A DNA stretch of 64,000 bases from Amycolatopsis regifaucium (GCF_001613935.1 NZ_LQCI01000049.1:62001-126000); one strand, 5' to 3'. Counted from the stretch's first letter, positions 44,309-53,572 are shown. Numbers and translations are program-made. The notes: a model not told the origin generated them from the sequence alone.

Positions 44309-45460
44309 GTGACTGTCGCTCTAGGTATGCCAGCGCTTCCTCCTCCCGTCCTCTCCGAGCGTCGCAAGACCCGACAGCTGCAGGTCGGGCCGGTCGGCGT
44401 CGGTAGTGAGCACCCGATTTCGGTGCAGTCGATGACCACCACCCTCACCTCCGACGTCAACGCGACCCTGCAGCAGATCGCCGAGCTGACCGCTGCGGGC
44501 TGTGACATCGTGCGGGTCGCGTGCCCGTCGGCGGACGACGCCGAGGCGCTGCCCGCGATCGCGAGGAAGTCGCAGATCCCGGTGATCGCCGACATCCACT
44601 TCCAGCCGAAGTACGTGTTCGCCGCGATCGAGGCGGGCTGCGCGGCGGTCCGGGTGAACCCGGGCAACATCCGCAAATTCGACGACCAGGTCAAGGAGAT
44701 CGCGCGGGCGGCGAAGGACCACGGCACGCCGATCCGGATCGGGGTCAACGCGGGTTCGCTGGACAAGCGGATCATGGACAAGTACGGCAAGGCGACCCCG
44801 GAGGCGCTGGCGGAGTCGGCGTTGTGGGAGGCGTCGCTGTTCGCCGAGCACGACTTCCACGACGTCAAGATCTCCGTGAAGCACAACGACCCGGTGGTCA
44901 TGGTGCGCGCGTACGAGATCCTGGCCGAGCAGTGCGACTACCCGCTGCACCTCGGCGTCACCGAGGCGGGCCCGGCGTTCCAGGGCACCATCAAGTCCGC
45001 TGTGGCGTTCGGTGCGCTGCTGCGCCAGGGGATCGGCGACACCATCCGCGTGTCGCTCTCGGCGCCGCCGGTGGAAGAGGTCAAGGTCGGGATCCAGATC
45101 CTGCAGTCGCTCAACCTCAAGGAGCGCAAGCTCGAGATCGTGTCCTGCCCGTCGTGCGGCCGCGCGCAGGTGGACGTCTACACCCTCGCCGAGCAGGTGA
45201 CCGCCGGGCTGGAGGGCATGGAGGTCCCGCTGCGCGTCGCGGTCATGGGCTGTGTCGTCAACGGCCCGGGTGAGGCGCGCGAGGCCGACCTCGGAGTCGC
45301 GTCCGGCAACGGCAAGGGCCAGATCTTCGTGAAGGGCGAGGTCATCAAGACCGTGCCCGAGCACGCCATCGTCGAGACGCTCATCGAAGAGGCCATGCGC
45401 ATCGCCGAGGAATCGGGCCAGACGATCGGCGAGGGGCAGCCCACCGTCAGCGTCGGCTGA
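44309..45460 (+). CDS. ispG: 4-hydroxy-3-methylbut-2-enyl diphosphate synthase (flavodoxin/ferredoxin)
   Basis: Iron-sulfur enzyme of the MEP pathway converting MEcPP to HMBPP. The 383-residue protein has the TIM-barrel N-terminus (PISVQSMTTTLTSDVNATLQ) and the C-terminal 4Fe-4S module with Cys in SCPSCGRAQVD and VMGCVVNGPGEA plus a conserved Glu. The start is the GTG at 44309; a -10-like TACGCT lies about 10 nt upstream, so its own near-leaderless promoter is possible although it follows rseP by 118 bp. A long palindrome follows the stop. Confidence 0.96.
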   Translation: MTVALGMPALPPPVLSERRKTRQLQVGPVGVGSEHPISVQSMTTTLTSDVNATLQQIAELTAAGCDIVRVACPSADDAEALPAIARKSQIPVIADIHFQPKYVFAAIEAGCAAVRVNPGNIRKFDDQVKEIARAAKDHGTPIRIGVNAGSLDKRIMDKYGKATPEALAESALWEASLFAEHDFHDVKISVKHNDPVVMVRAYEILAEQCDYPLHLGVTEAGPAFQGTIKSAVAFGALLRQGIGDTIRVSLSAPPVEEVKVGIQILQSLNLKERKLEIVSCPSCGRAQVDVYTLAEQVTAGLEGMEVPLRVAVMGCVVNGPGEAREADLGVASGNGKGQIFVKGEVIKTVPEHAIVETLIEEAMRIAEESGQTIGEGQPTVSVG

Positions 45461-45483
45461 GACCGGCCGGAAGGTCGAGACCA

Positions 45484-45538
45484 CGCTAGGAAAGGTCCTT
45501 TCCTCGCAAAATTTGCCAGGAAAGGACCTTTCCTGGCG
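45484..45538. terminator. Double palindrome after ispG
   Basis: A 55-bp inverted repeat centred at 45511 whose two arms are themselves perfect 17-bp palindromes: AGGAAAGG-T-CCTTTCCT (45488-45504) and AGGAAAGG-A-CCTTTCCT (45518-45534), joined by GCAAAATTTGC. It probably terminates ispG. It shares the GCAAAATTTGC centre with the element at 56136-56182. Confidence 0.75.
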
Positions 45539-45621
45539 CTTGTGGCCCTCCACCAGCCAAGGTTCTCTCAGCGTGTCTTAAAGCTTGCGTTCCGTTTAAG
45601 GCGCCCATCTGGCACCCTGGA

Positions 45622-46479
45622 GTGGTGTTGCGGCTTGCAGGTGCACGGCTGCTCGATGATCGGGACTATCCGGCGGTCCGTGCCGCGCTCGCCGCAGACC
45701 CGGTCGGCAGCTGCATGGTCAGTGCCAGGGTGGAGACGGCGGGTCTCGACCCCTGGCGGCTCGGTGGTGAGCTCTGGGCTGCCGATTCCCGTCCGGTTCG
45801 CGCCGGCAGGCTCCAGGGCCTGTGCTTCTCCGGGCCGAATCTGATCCCCCTGCGCGGCAACGCCTCCGCTTTGCGTTCCTTCGCCGATCGCGCCCTGCGC
45901 CGCCAGCGCAACTGTTCCTCGCTGGTGGGCCCGGCCGAACAGGTCCTCGGGCTGTGGGACGAACTCGAGCCGGAATGGGGCCCCGCCCGCGAAGTCCGGC
46001 ACGACCAGCCACTGATGGCGCTCGACGGGATCCCGGCCGTGGCCTCGGATCCGTTGGTCCGCCCGGTGCGGCCGGAAGAACTCGACAGGTACCTTCCCGC
46101 CGCGATCGCGATGTTCATCGAAGAGGTCGGTGTCGACCCCCGCAACGGTGACGGCGGCGCCGGTTATCGCGCCCGGGTGGCGGAACTGATCGCCGCCGGT
46201 CGCGCGTTCGCGCGGTTCGAGGACGGGGAGGTCGTCTTCAAGGCCGAGATCGGCGCGATGTCTTCGACGGTCGGCCAGATCCAGGGTGTCTGGGTGCATC
46301 CGGAACGCCGTAGCGGCGGTCTCGGCACGGCCGGGACGGCGTCCGTCGTGACCCGGCTCGTCCGCGGGATGAACCGCACCGCGAGCCTGTACGTCAACGC
46401 CTACAACGGCCCGGCGCTCGCCGCCTATCGCAAGATCGGCTTCCAGCAGGTCGGGCAGTACGCGACGGTTCTTTTCTGA
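45622..46479 (+). CDS. GNAT acetyltransferase with N-terminal DUF4081 (Rv2867c-like)
   Basis: A 285-residue protein. The N-terminal DUF4081 domain (about residues 1-130) is followed by a GNAT domain (about 150-285) with the acetyl-CoA motif VWVHPERRSGGLGTAG and the late NAYNGPALAAYRKIGFQQVG. The substrate is unknown. Its place directly after ispG is the same as Rv2867c in Mycobacterium tuberculosis, supporting orthology. The start may be GTG 45622 or 45625 (tight ribosome site spacing) or TTG 45628. Confidence 0.92.
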   Translation: MVLRLAGARLLDDRDYPAVRAALAADPVGSCMVSARVETAGLDPWRLGGELWAADSRPVRAGRLQGLCFSGPNLIPLRGNASALRSFADRALRRQRNCSSLVGPAEQVLGLWDELEPEWGPAREVRHDQPLMALDGIPAVASDPLVRPVRPEELDRYLPAAIAMFIEEVGVDPRNGDGGAGYRARVAELIAAGRAFARFEDGEVVFKAEIGAMSSTVGQIQGVWVHPERRSGGLGTAGTASVVTRLVRGMNRTASLYVNAYNGPALAAYRKIGFQQVGQYATVLF

Positions 46480-46529
46480 GTCGGCGTTTCGACCGGGCGG
46501 AAACCGCCGGGACTGGCAGGATCCGGGGC

Positions 46530-48335
46530 ATGCCAGCAGGTCGTCGTGTCGCCGTCGTCATGCTCGCGGGAATGGTCGGCCTCGCGGCCGCAGGCTGCGG
46601 CCTGTTCGCCGATTCCGGTCCCGAAGACGCCATCACCGGCTTCCTGGACGGCCTCTCCTCCGGTGACACCGCCGCCGCGGCCTTCTTCACCGATTCGCCG
46701 GACGCCGCGCGGTCGTCGCTGGAGATGGCGCGGAGAGCGCTTTCCCCGGAGTCGGTCAAGGTCGCGGCCAAGAAGGTCCAGCACGCGTCCGGCGCGGACA
46801 ACGGGACGGCGACCTACGAGCTCACCTGGACGCTCCCGCGTGGCCGGGTCTGGACCTATCAGGCCGACGCCCAGGTGCATTCCACTCAGGACGGTTGGAA
46901 GGTGCGGTGGCTGCCGACGGCGCTTCACCCCCAACTGGCCGCTCAGCAGACCATCGCGCTGAAGCCCGAGCCGCCGGATCTCGCCCCGGTCCTCGATCGC
47001 GACGGATTGCCGTTGCTGCGCCCGCAGACCGTCGTCAGCGTGGTGCTCGACCCGGCGAAGGCGGGGGATCTGGTCGCGGTCTCCGACAAGCTCGGCGCCG
47101 CGCTCAACCGCTTCGAGCCGTCGGTGACCGGGCAGTCCATCCGCGACGGGGTGAAGACGGTCAAGCCCGGCGCCGGCTATCCGGTGATGATCCTGCGGGC
47201 GAACGACTACCAGGCGGTGAAACCCGAGATCTACGACCTGCCCGGCGTCCGGTTCAGCCAGCAGGACAGGCTCCTGCCCGACGACAAGAACTCCGGCAAG
47301 CAGGTGCTGCCCGCCGTCCGCTCGCTCGTCGAGGACCAAGTGGACGGCGCGGCGGGCTGGCGCGTGGTCACGCTCGACGTGAGCGGCGGCGAGATCGTCG
47401 ACCTGCACAATGAACAGCCCAAACCGGCACCCGCGGTCGTGAGCACGCTCAGTGTGAAGACACAGGGTTCGGCGGAGCGGGCGCTGGCCTCGCTCCCGAC
47501 GGCCTCCGCGCTGGTCGCGATCCAGCCGTCGACCGGCGAACTCCTCGCCGTGGCACAGAACGCCCCGGCCGACGCGCAGGGCGCGATCTCGCTCAGCGGC
47601 CGGTTCCCGCCGGGTTCCACGTTCAAGGTCGCCACCGCCGTCGCGGCGCTGTCCGCGGGCACGGTGCAGCCGGGCAGCCCGGTCGATTGCCCCGGCACGG
47701 CCACCTTCGAGAACCGGACGGTGCCGAACGAGGGCAAATTCGCCCTCGGTGTCGTCTCGCTGTCGAAGGCGTTCGCCCACTCCTGCAACACGACGTTCGC
47801 GAAGCTCGCGACGGACCTCCCGCCCGCGGCGCTGACCGACGCGGCGCGAGACCTCGGCATCGGGGCCGACTTCGTCATCCCCGGCGTGACCACGATCACC
47901 GGCTCGGTACCGCCCGCGAATACCGTCGCGCAGCGCGCCGAAAACGGCTTCGGCCAGGGGACCGTCGTGACGAGCCCGTTCGGGCTGGCGGTCGCCGCCG
48001 CGACGGTCCAGTCCGGGAAGGTCCCGGTGCCGACGCTGATGCGAGGGATGCCCGCGACGTCGTCCGGCCTCGGCAAGCCGATCCGGCCGGAGGTGCTCGA
48101 CGCCGTCCGCGGGATGATGCGCGAGGTCGTCACCGACGGCACGGCGACACTGCTCAAGCCGCTGCCCGAAGTCCGGGGCAAGACCGGGACCGCCCAGTTC
48201 GGCGACGGGACGCACTCGCACGGCTGGTTCGTCGGCTACACCGGTGACCTGGCGTTCGCGGTACTGGTCACCGACGGCGGGACGTCCAAACCGGCGGTCG
48301 AGGCGGCGCAGCGCTTCCTGACGGGACTGGGCTAG
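46530..48335 (+). CDS. Lipoprotein class B penicillin-binding protein (PBP-lipo type)
   Basis: A 601-residue D,D-transpeptidase that crosslinks peptidoglycan from the outer face of the membrane. It is a lipoprotein: lipobox LAAAGC with C23. An NTF2-like MecA_N domain (about 35-145) precedes the dimerisation region and a transpeptidase domain. Catalytic motifs are S363-T-F-K366 (GSTFK), S418-C-N420 and K551-T-G. It corresponds to Rv2864c (PbpLipo) in the same neighbourhood. MecA_N-containing PBPs often show reduced beta-lactam affinity; this is only a possibility here. Confidence 0.95.
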   Translation: MPAGRRVAVVMLAGMVGLAAAGCGLFADSGPEDAITGFLDGLSSGDTAAAAFFTDSPDAARSSLEMARRALSPESVKVAAKKVQHASGADNGTATYELTWTLPRGRVWTYQADAQVHSTQDGWKVRWLPTALHPQLAAQQTIALKPEPPDLAPVLDRDGLPLLRPQTVVSVVLDPAKAGDLVAVSDKLGAALNRFEPSVTGQSIRDGVKTVKPGAGYPVMILRANDYQAVKPEIYDLPGVRFSQQDRLLPDDKNSGKQVLPAVRSLVEDQVDGAAGWRVVTLDVSGGEIVDLHNEQPKPAPAVVSTLSVKTQGSAERALASLPTASALVAIQPSTGELLAVAQNAPADAQGAISLSGRFPPGSTFKVATAVAALSAGTVQPGSPVDCPGTATFENRTVPNEGKFALGVVSLSKAFAHSCNTTFAKLATDLPPAALTDAARDLGIGADFVIPGVTTITGSVPPANTVAQRAENGFGQGTVVTSPFGLAVAAATVQSGKVPVPTLMRGMPATSSGLGKPIRPEVLDAVRGMMREVVTDGTATLLKPLPEVRGKTGTAQFGDGTHSHGWFVGYTGDLAFAVLVTDGGTSKPAVEAAQRFLTGLG

Positions 48336-48358
48336 CGAGCAGGTCGTAGGCTGGGCTC

Positions 48359-49216
48359 ATGTCCGTTCGTTCCCCCTTGAAGCCCGGCGTCCAGACGCCG
48401 AGGCGACTCGTCCCCGCCAGCATCGCCCGCCCCGAGTACGTCGACAGGCCGGCGCCGAAACGCGACACGGGCAACGGGGTCCGCACGCCCGAGGTGATCG
48501 AGGCGATGCGCGTCGCGGGCCGGATCGCGGCGCAGGCGCTCGAGGAGGGCGGCAAGGCCGTCAAACCCGGCGCGACCACGGACGACATCGACAAGGTGAT
48601 CCACGAGTTCCTGCTGGACCACCACGCCTACCCGTCGACACTGGGCTACCGCGCCTTCCCGAAGTCGTGCTGCACCTCGCTCAACGAGGTGATCTGCCAC
48701 GGCATCCCGGACTCGACGGTGATCGAGGACGGCGACATCTGCAACATCGACGTCACCGCGTTCATCGGCGGCGTCCACGGCGACACCAACGCGACGTTCC
48801 TGGCGGGTGACGTCTCCGAGGAGGCGCGGCTGCTGGTCGAGCGCACGCGTGAGGCGACCATGCGGGCCATCAAGGCCGTCCGGCCGGGCAGGCAGCTCAA
48901 TGTGATCGGCCGGGTCATCGAGGCGTACGCGAAGCGGTTCGGGTACGGCGTCGTGCGTGACTTCACCGGCCACGGCGTCGGGCCGGCGTTCCACACCGCG
49001 CCGACCGTCCTGCACTACGAGGAGCCCTCGGTCGAGACGATCATCGAGCAGGGCATGACCTTCACGATCGAGCCGATGATCACTCTCGGCACCATCGACT
49101 ACGACATCTGGGCCGACGACTGGACCGTCACCACCAAGGACAAGAAGTGGACCGCCCAGTTCGAGCACACCCTCGTGGTCACCGAGGACGGCGCCGAAAT
49201 CTTGACCCTGCCGTAG
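48359..49216 (+). CDS. map: Methionine aminopeptidase type I
   Basis: Removes the initiator Met from nascent proteins. A 285-residue protein with the pita-bread fold: metal ligands in GDICNIDVTAFIGG, GDTNATF, GHGVGPAFHT, FTIEPMITLG and FEHTLVVTEDG; the substrate-site TLGYRAFPKSCCTSLNEV is intact. The N-terminal extension of about 40 residues (SVRSPLKPGVQTPRRL) carries the SH3-binding-like Pro motif known from mycobacterial MapB (MtMetAP1c). It begins 23 bp after the PBP stop and closes the conserved block. Confidence 0.96.
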   Translation: MSVRSPLKPGVQTPRRLVPASIARPEYVDRPAPKRDTGNGVRTPEVIEAMRVAGRIAAQALEEGGKAVKPGATTDDIDKVIHEFLLDHHAYPSTLGYRAFPKSCCTSLNEVICHGIPDSTVIEDGDICNIDVTAFIGGVHGDTNATFLAGDVSEEARLLVERTREATMRAIKAVRPGRQLNVIGRVIEAYAKRFGYGVVRDFTGHGVGPAFHTAPTVLHYEEPSVETIIEQGMTFTIEPMITLGTIDYDIWADDWTVTTKDKKWTAQFEHTLVVTEDGAEILTLP

Positions 49217-49223
49217 CGGCTCC

Positions 49224-49284
49224 GAAGTACATGAAGGCCCCCTTCCTTGTGCCAGGCGCAAGGAAGGGGGCCTTCATGTACTTC
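49224..49284. terminator. 26-bp-arm palindrome between map and GntR gene
   Basis: Arms 49224-49249 and 49259-49284 are perfectly complementary. The core arm reads GTACATGAAGGCCCCCTTCC, itself quasi-palindromic. It lies between convergent gene ends. It is a sister copy of 60525-60581, from which it differs by matched, compensatory changes. Confidence 0.85.
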
Positions 49285-49288
49285 AGGA

Positions 49289-49978
49289 TCAGTCCTCGTC
49301 TCGCTCCACCCGGGCCAGGAGTTCGTCGAGGAAACCGCACGCCTCGGTGGCGGCCCGGTCGGCGTCGCCGTCGGCGATGGCCTCGGCGAGTCCCTCGTGA
49401 CCGATCTCCGGCAGGTACTCGCGGCCCGGCGTCACGTTCGACGTCGCGGCCACGCTGGCCGTGATCACCTCGGTGAGCCCGCGGTACATCTCGGTCAGCA
49501 GCGTGTTATGTCCACTTTGGACGACGGCGAAGTGGAATTCCGCGTCCAGACGGGCGAATTCCTCCCAGTGACGCTCGCGCAGCTCCTCGTTGCGGCGTTC
49601 GAGCAGCGATCGGAGAGCGGTCACCTCCTCTTCGGTCCGCGACACGGCGGCGAGCCGGGCGCCTTCGACCTCGAGGATGCGCCGCACCTGCAGCACCTCG
49701 CGCAGCTCCGAACCGCACAACCGCCGGATCGCGCCCGAGACCTCGCTCGTCGCCCGCACGTAGGTGCCGTCGCCTTGCCGGACCTCGAGCAGTCCCGTAT
49801 GCGCGAGCGCGCGGACGGCCTCCCGGACGGTGTTGCGCCCGACCCCGAGCTGTCCCGCCAGCTCCGGCTCGGTCGGAATCCGCTGCCCGATGGGCCATTC
49901 TCCCTGCGTGACGGCGTCACGCAGCTGCTCGATGACCTGATCGACCAGGCCGGCACGGCGCGTGGTGGCCAATGGCAC
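49289..49978 (-). CDS. FadR-subfamily GntR regulator
   Basis: A 229-residue repressor with an N-terminal winged helix (QLRDAVTQGEWPIGQRIPTE, LAGQLGVGRNTVREAVRALA) and a C-terminal FCD ligand domain (DAEFHFAVVQSGHNTLLTEM, IGHEGLAEAIADGDAD) with the metal-binding His and Asp positions. GTG start. It is divergent from an MFS transporter over only 48 bp containing the repeated ATCCAATCATCCTATG core. The regulator most likely controls that transporter and itself. Confidence 0.92.
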   Translation of the reverse strand: MPLATTRRAGLVDQVIEQLRDAVTQGEWPIGQRIPTEPELAGQLGVGRNTVREAVRALAHTGLLEVRQGDGTYVRATSEVSGAIRRLCGSELREVLQVRRILEVEGARLAAVSRTEEEVTALRSLLERRNEELRERHWEEFARLDAEFHFAVVQSGHNTLLTEMYRGLTEVITASVAATSNVTPGREYLPEIGHEGLAEAIADGDADRAATEACGFLDELLARVERDED

Positions 49979-50026
49979 AGCGTTGTCCCTTCATCCAATC
50001 ATCCTATGTATGTGATACTAGCCGAC

Positions 50027-51274
50027 GTGCGTGTCGACTCCCGAGAATCCGTGTCCCCGTTCGACGAGCGTCTTGAACTCGAAGGCGCGATCGAAACGGA
50101 ATGGCGGCCGGGAGTGCTCTCCGGGGGTCTCCTGCTCGGTGTCGCGGTGATCCTGGTCGCCCTGAACCTGCGCCCGGCGATCACCAGCGTCGGCCCGATG
50201 CTCGGCGACATGCGTGCCGATCTCGGCGCCACGGCGACCTGGGCCGGCGTGCTCACCACACTCCCCGGCCTGTGCTTCGCCGCCGCCGGTCTCGCCGCCC
50301 CCGTGCTGGCCCGCCGCTTCGGCGTGGGCGCCGCCATCGCTTCCGCGCTGTCGATCCTGGCCGTCGGCCTGGTGCTTCGGGTGCTCGACGGACCGTACGT
50401 CGTGCTCGGGGGAACCCTGGTGGCCACGGCCGGAATCGCCTTGGCGAACGTGCTGATCCCAGTCGTCATCAAGGACTCCTTCCCGGCGCGTGTCGGCATG
50501 ATGACCGGCGTGTACACCGCCGCTCTGCAGGGCGGAGGCGCCCTGGGGTCCGCGCTCACCCCTCCCTTGGAGAACGCGTTGGGCGGCTGGCGCCAAGGTC
50601 TCGGCGCCTGGTCGGTTCTGGCGGTGCTCGCACTCCTCGTCTGGATTCTCGCAGCCCGCGGTACGGGGCGTGCGACCGTCGACGAGGCAGGCAAGCAGGG
50701 TAGCGGGCGATCGCTGCTGCGTAGCCCGCTTGCGTGGATGGTCACCCTTTTCTTCGGCACTCAGGCCTTTTTGGCCTACGTCGTGATGGGCTGGCTGCCG
50801 GAAGTGATGATCGACGCCGGGGTGAGCAAGGGCGACTCCGGCCTGCTGCTCGGGCTGATCTCGCTGATCGCCGTCCCGATCAGTCTCGTGGTCGCGCCGA
50901 TGGCCGCGCGGCACCGCAGTCAGAGCGCGTGGATCGTCGGGCTGGGCGTCTTCGGCTTCGCCGGAATGGCCGGCATGATGCTCGCCCCTAGCGCCTCGCC
51001 GCTGCTCTGGAGCATCCTGATCGGCCTCGGGATGAGCGTCTTCTCTCTCGCGCTGACGGTGATCGCGCTCCGGGCGCGCACCGGCGCGGACACCGCCCGG
51101 CTCTCCGGGATGGCGCAGGGCATCGGCTACCTGATGGCGGCCGTCGGGCCGTTCCTGTTCGGGCTGCTTCACGACCTCACTCACGACTGGACCGTTCCCT
51201 GGATCATGATGCTCGTGATCTTCGCCGCGCAGATGACCTTCGGCGCCCTCGCCGGTCGCCGCCGCTTCGTCTGA
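50027..51274 (+). CDS. CynX/NimT-type MFS transporter
   Basis: A 415-residue, 12-helix MFS carrier of the cyanate/nitroimidazole group: ALNLRPAITSVGPMLGDMRA in helix 1, LTTLPGLCFAAAGLAAPVLA, GGTLVATAGIALANVLIPVV and MMTGVYTAALQGGGALGSAL. Family members move cyanate or 2-nitroimidazole-like anions; the real substrate is unknown. GTG 50027 is preferred because the ATG at 50006 sits in the probable operator or promoter. Its stop overlaps a GAAC-N2-GTTC box belonging to the next promoter. Confidence 0.9.
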   Translation: MRVDSRESVSPFDERLELEGAIETEWRPGVLSGGLLLGVAVILVALNLRPAITSVGPMLGDMRADLGATATWAGVLTTLPGLCFAAAGLAAPVLARRFGVGAAIASALSILAVGLVLRVLDGPYVVLGGTLVATAGIALANVLIPVVIKDSFPARVGMMTGVYTAALQGGGALGSALTPPLENALGGWRQGLGAWSVLAVLALLVWILAARGTGRATVDEAGKQGSGRSLLRSPLAWMVTLFFGTQAFLAYVVMGWLPEVMIDAGVSKGDSGLLLGLISLIAVPISLVVAPMAARHRSQSAWIVGLGVFGFAGMAGMMLAPSASPLLWSILIGLGMSVFSLALTVIALRARTGADTARLSGMAQGIGYLMAAVGPFLFGLLHDLTHDWTVPWIMMLVIFAAQMTFGALAGRRRFV

Positions 51275-51342
51275 ACGCGTTCAAAAACTTCTTGACCCCA
51301 CGCCCGGCGGAGCCATACGCTGAGCGAGTTGAACCTGTTCAA
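51272..51342 (+). promoter_or_regulatory. Promoter flanked by two TetR-like GAAC-N2-GTTC boxes
   Basis: A -35 TTGACC (51292-51297) and a -10 TACGCT (51316-51321) with an 18-nt spacer lie upstream of the small secreted protein. Two palindromes flank it: GAACGCGTTC (51273-51282), just before the -35, and TTGAACCTGTTCAA (51329-51342), just after the -10. Both are followed by AAAA. Binding at both would lock the promoter. No TetR gene is adjacent, so the regulator acts from elsewhere. Confidence 0.65.
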
Positions 51343-51363
51343 AACTCGGTTCTGGGGGTCGGC

Positions 51364-51840
51364 GTGGTGGAGGACCTGGCCTTCGGGGCGGCTCTGGCCT
51401 GCTTCGCCGCGGTGTGCGTGGCGGTGGCGCCGGTTCCGCAGGCACCTGCTGTTTCGCCGTTCGAGTTCTACCGCGCCGTGGACCGGGTGTGCGTGCGGGT
51501 GTGGGAGGACAGCGCCGCCGCGATCCGGCGCTACTGGCCGGACCGGGAGGGGGACGTCGCGACGGAGCAGCGCAAATGGCAGCACTACGTCGCGACGAAG
51601 GTGGACGACGCCAAGGACGTCCTCAAGGGGGCGACGGGGGTCCGCACGGTGCCGGGAGGGGCGGCATCGGCGCGTGAGGAGTTCTTGGCGGCCGTCCACC
51701 ACTACGTCGAGGCGGCCGAACGGTTTCAACGGAATGGGGCAGGCTCGGCCGTCTTGCTGGGCGCGTCGGACCTCAAGCTGACCGCGGTGACCGAACTCGC
51801 GGTGCGGCACGGGGCCCGCAACTGCGAACGCGTCATTTGA
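51364..51840 (+). CDS. Small exported protein of unknown function
   Basis: A 158-residue protein starting at GTG 51364 or 51367, with a hydrophobic N-terminal segment (FGAALACFAAVCVAVAPVP) likely to be a signal peptide. After it comes a helical, charged body (FEFYRAVDRVCVRVWEDSAA, then REEFLAAVHHYVEAAERFQR). No family was recognised. The larger ORF start at 51292 is the -35 element and is rejected. The dual-box promoter upstream suggests it is a tightly induced gene. Confidence 0.65.
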   Translation: MVEDLAFGAALACFAAVCVAVAPVPQAPAVSPFEFYRAVDRVCVRVWEDSAAAIRRYWPDREGDVATEQRKWQHYVATKVDDAKDVLKGATGVRTVPGGAASAREEFLAAVHHYVEAAERFQRNGAGSAVLLGASDLKLTAVTELAVRHGARNCERVI

Positions 51841-51851
51841 GGCTCGGAGGA

Positions 51852-51906
51852 TGAGATGAAGGGGCCTTTCATTGCAAATTTTGCAATGAAAGGCCCCTTC
51901 ATCTCA
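51852..51906. terminator. Perfect 27-bp-arm palindrome
   Basis: Bases 51852-51878 pair completely with 51880-51906 around one central base. The arm reads TGAGATGAAGGGGCCTTTCA onward and is itself nearly self-complementary. It separates convergent genes. A sister copy with the same outer sequence lies at 56136-56182. Confidence 0.88.
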
Positions 51907-51915
51907 CGCCGGGCC

Positions 51916-53310
51916 TCAGTCCAGCGGCAGGTTCAGCAGCGCGTTCTCGACCAGTTCCGGCATCGCCGGGTGGATCCAGTACTGCCCACGGGCCATGCGC
52001 TTCGCGTCGAGACCGAAGCTCATCGCCTGGATCAGCGGCTGGATCACCGACGACGCCTGCGGGCCGATGATGTGCGCGCCCAGCAGCTGCCCGGTGGCCG
52101 GGTCGGCGAGCAGTTTCGCGAAGCCGGTGGTGTCCTCCATCGCCCAGCCGTAGGCGATACCGGCGTAGTCCTGGTGCGACGTCACGTACGACACGCCTCG
52201 CTCGCGAGCGTCGCGTTCGGTGAGCCCGACCGAAGCGACCTGCGGTGAAGTGAACACCGCGTGCGGGACGAACCGGTGGTCGGCTTCGATCCGCTCGTCC
52301 GGATGCAGCAGGTTGTGCTGCACGACGCGCTGCTCGTGGTTCGCGACATGCTTCAGCTCGAAGACCGACGAGATGTCGCCGAGCGCGTAGATCCCGTCGA
52401 CCACGGTCTGCTGGTATTCGTCGACCACGACGTGCCCGCGCTCTCCGGTGGTCACACCGGTGGCGGCGACGTCGAGGATGTCCGAGTTCGGCGTGCGCCC
52501 GGTGGCGACCAGCAGCACTTCGGCCTCGACGGTCTCGGCGCCTTGGGGACCTTCGAGGTCCAAAGCGACCCCCGACGAGGTCTTGCGGGCGCGGACGGTC
52601 TTCCGGTCGAGCCGGACGTCGAACCGCTGCGAGGCCAGGTCGGTGAATCGGGCGCTGACGTCGTCGTCCTCGGAGCGCAGCAGCGCGCCGGACCGGTTGA
52701 CCACGGTCACCTTCACCCCGAACGAGGCGAAGACGTGCGCGAACTCGGCCGCGATGTACCCGCCGCCGAGGATGACGATGTCGGTGGGCAGCTCGTCGAG
52801 CCGCATCACGGTGTCGGAGGTGTGGTAGCCGGTCTCGGCGAGCCCTGGGATGTCCGGGATCACCGGGCGGCCGCCGGCGGCGAGCACGAACCGGTCGGCG
52901 GTGACCGTCTCGGCCGGGCGGCCGTCGGAGTAGCTGACCCGGAGTTCCTTGTGGCCGGTGAAGCGGCCTTCGCCCTCGTACACGGTGACGTTCTTGTTGT
53001 CCTCGTGCTCGACGCGGTACTCGCGCCCGCCGGCGGCGATCGGGTCGATCCGCCCGAAGATCCGGTCGCGGACGTCGCGCCAGCGGACCCCGGTCAGCTC
53101 CTCGTCGACGCCGAACTTCGCCGACGACGCGGGGGTGGCCGCGACATTGGCGGCGTGGACGAACATCTTCGTCGGGATGCAGCCCACGTTCAGGCAGGTG
53201 CCACCGAACGTGCCCTTCTCCACGATCGCCGTGTTCCAGTCCGCGAAGCGCGGGTCGAGGATCGAGTTACCCGATCCGGTACCGACGATCACCAGGTCGT
53301 AGTGGGGCAC
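51916..53310 (-). CDS. mtr: Mycothione reductase
   Basis: FAD flavoenzyme that reduces the disulfide of mycothiol (the actinobacterial thiol replacing glutathione) with NADPH. A 464-residue protein of the pyridine nucleotide-disulfide family: FAD site VIVGTGSGNSILD, redox pair in GGTCLNVGCIPTKMF, NADPH site ILGGGYIAAEFAHVFASFG, FAD motif GIYALGDI and the C-terminal dimer-interface HPAMPELVENAL with the active-site His-Glu. GTG 53310 has AGGAAG upstream. The gene marks the organism as mycothiol-producing. Confidence 0.93.
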   Translation of the reverse strand: MPHYDLVIVGTGSGNSILDPRFADWNTAIVEKGTFGGTCLNVGCIPTKMFVHAANVAATPASSAKFGVDEELTGVRWRDVRDRIFGRIDPIAAGGREYRVEHEDNKNVTVYEGEGRFTGHKELRVSYSDGRPAETVTADRFVLAAGGRPVIPDIPGLAETGYHTSDTVMRLDELPTDIVILGGGYIAAEFAHVFASFGVKVTVVNRSGALLRSEDDDVSARFTDLASQRFDVRLDRKTVRARKTSSGVALDLEGPQGAETVEAEVLLVATGRTPNSDILDVAATGVTTGERGHVVVDEYQQTVVDGIYALGDISSVFELKHVANHEQRVVQHNLLHPDERIEADHRFVPHAVFTSPQVASVGLTERDARERGVSYVTSHQDYAGIAYGWAMEDTTGFAKLLADPATGQLLGAHIIGPQASSVIQPLIQAMSFGLDAKRMARGQYWIHPAMPELVENALLNLPLD

Positions 53311-53572
53311 GCTGTCTTCCTTTGCGGCGGGAGCGGGTGGTTCCGACTCTAGCCAACCTGTCACGGTGACCGGTTGTTCCCGCCCGCGGACGAAGGTGTA
53401 CCCGGTTCAGTGACACCGCATCGGGCCTTCTCCGATTAAGGTATTCGCGATCGCTTGTGTACGCGCTGGAGTCGATTGATCACGACCACGATGATCGCGA
53501 TGGCCCAGTGCCGCGGCGCCCCGGCCCCTGCCACCAGATGGCAGTACGTACGCCTCGGTGAAGGGACAGAAC

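Noticed and set aside
51292..51363. Longer start for the small secreted protein
   Set aside because: Its start codon falls in the predicted -35 element and the extension crosses the -10 and the second operator box.
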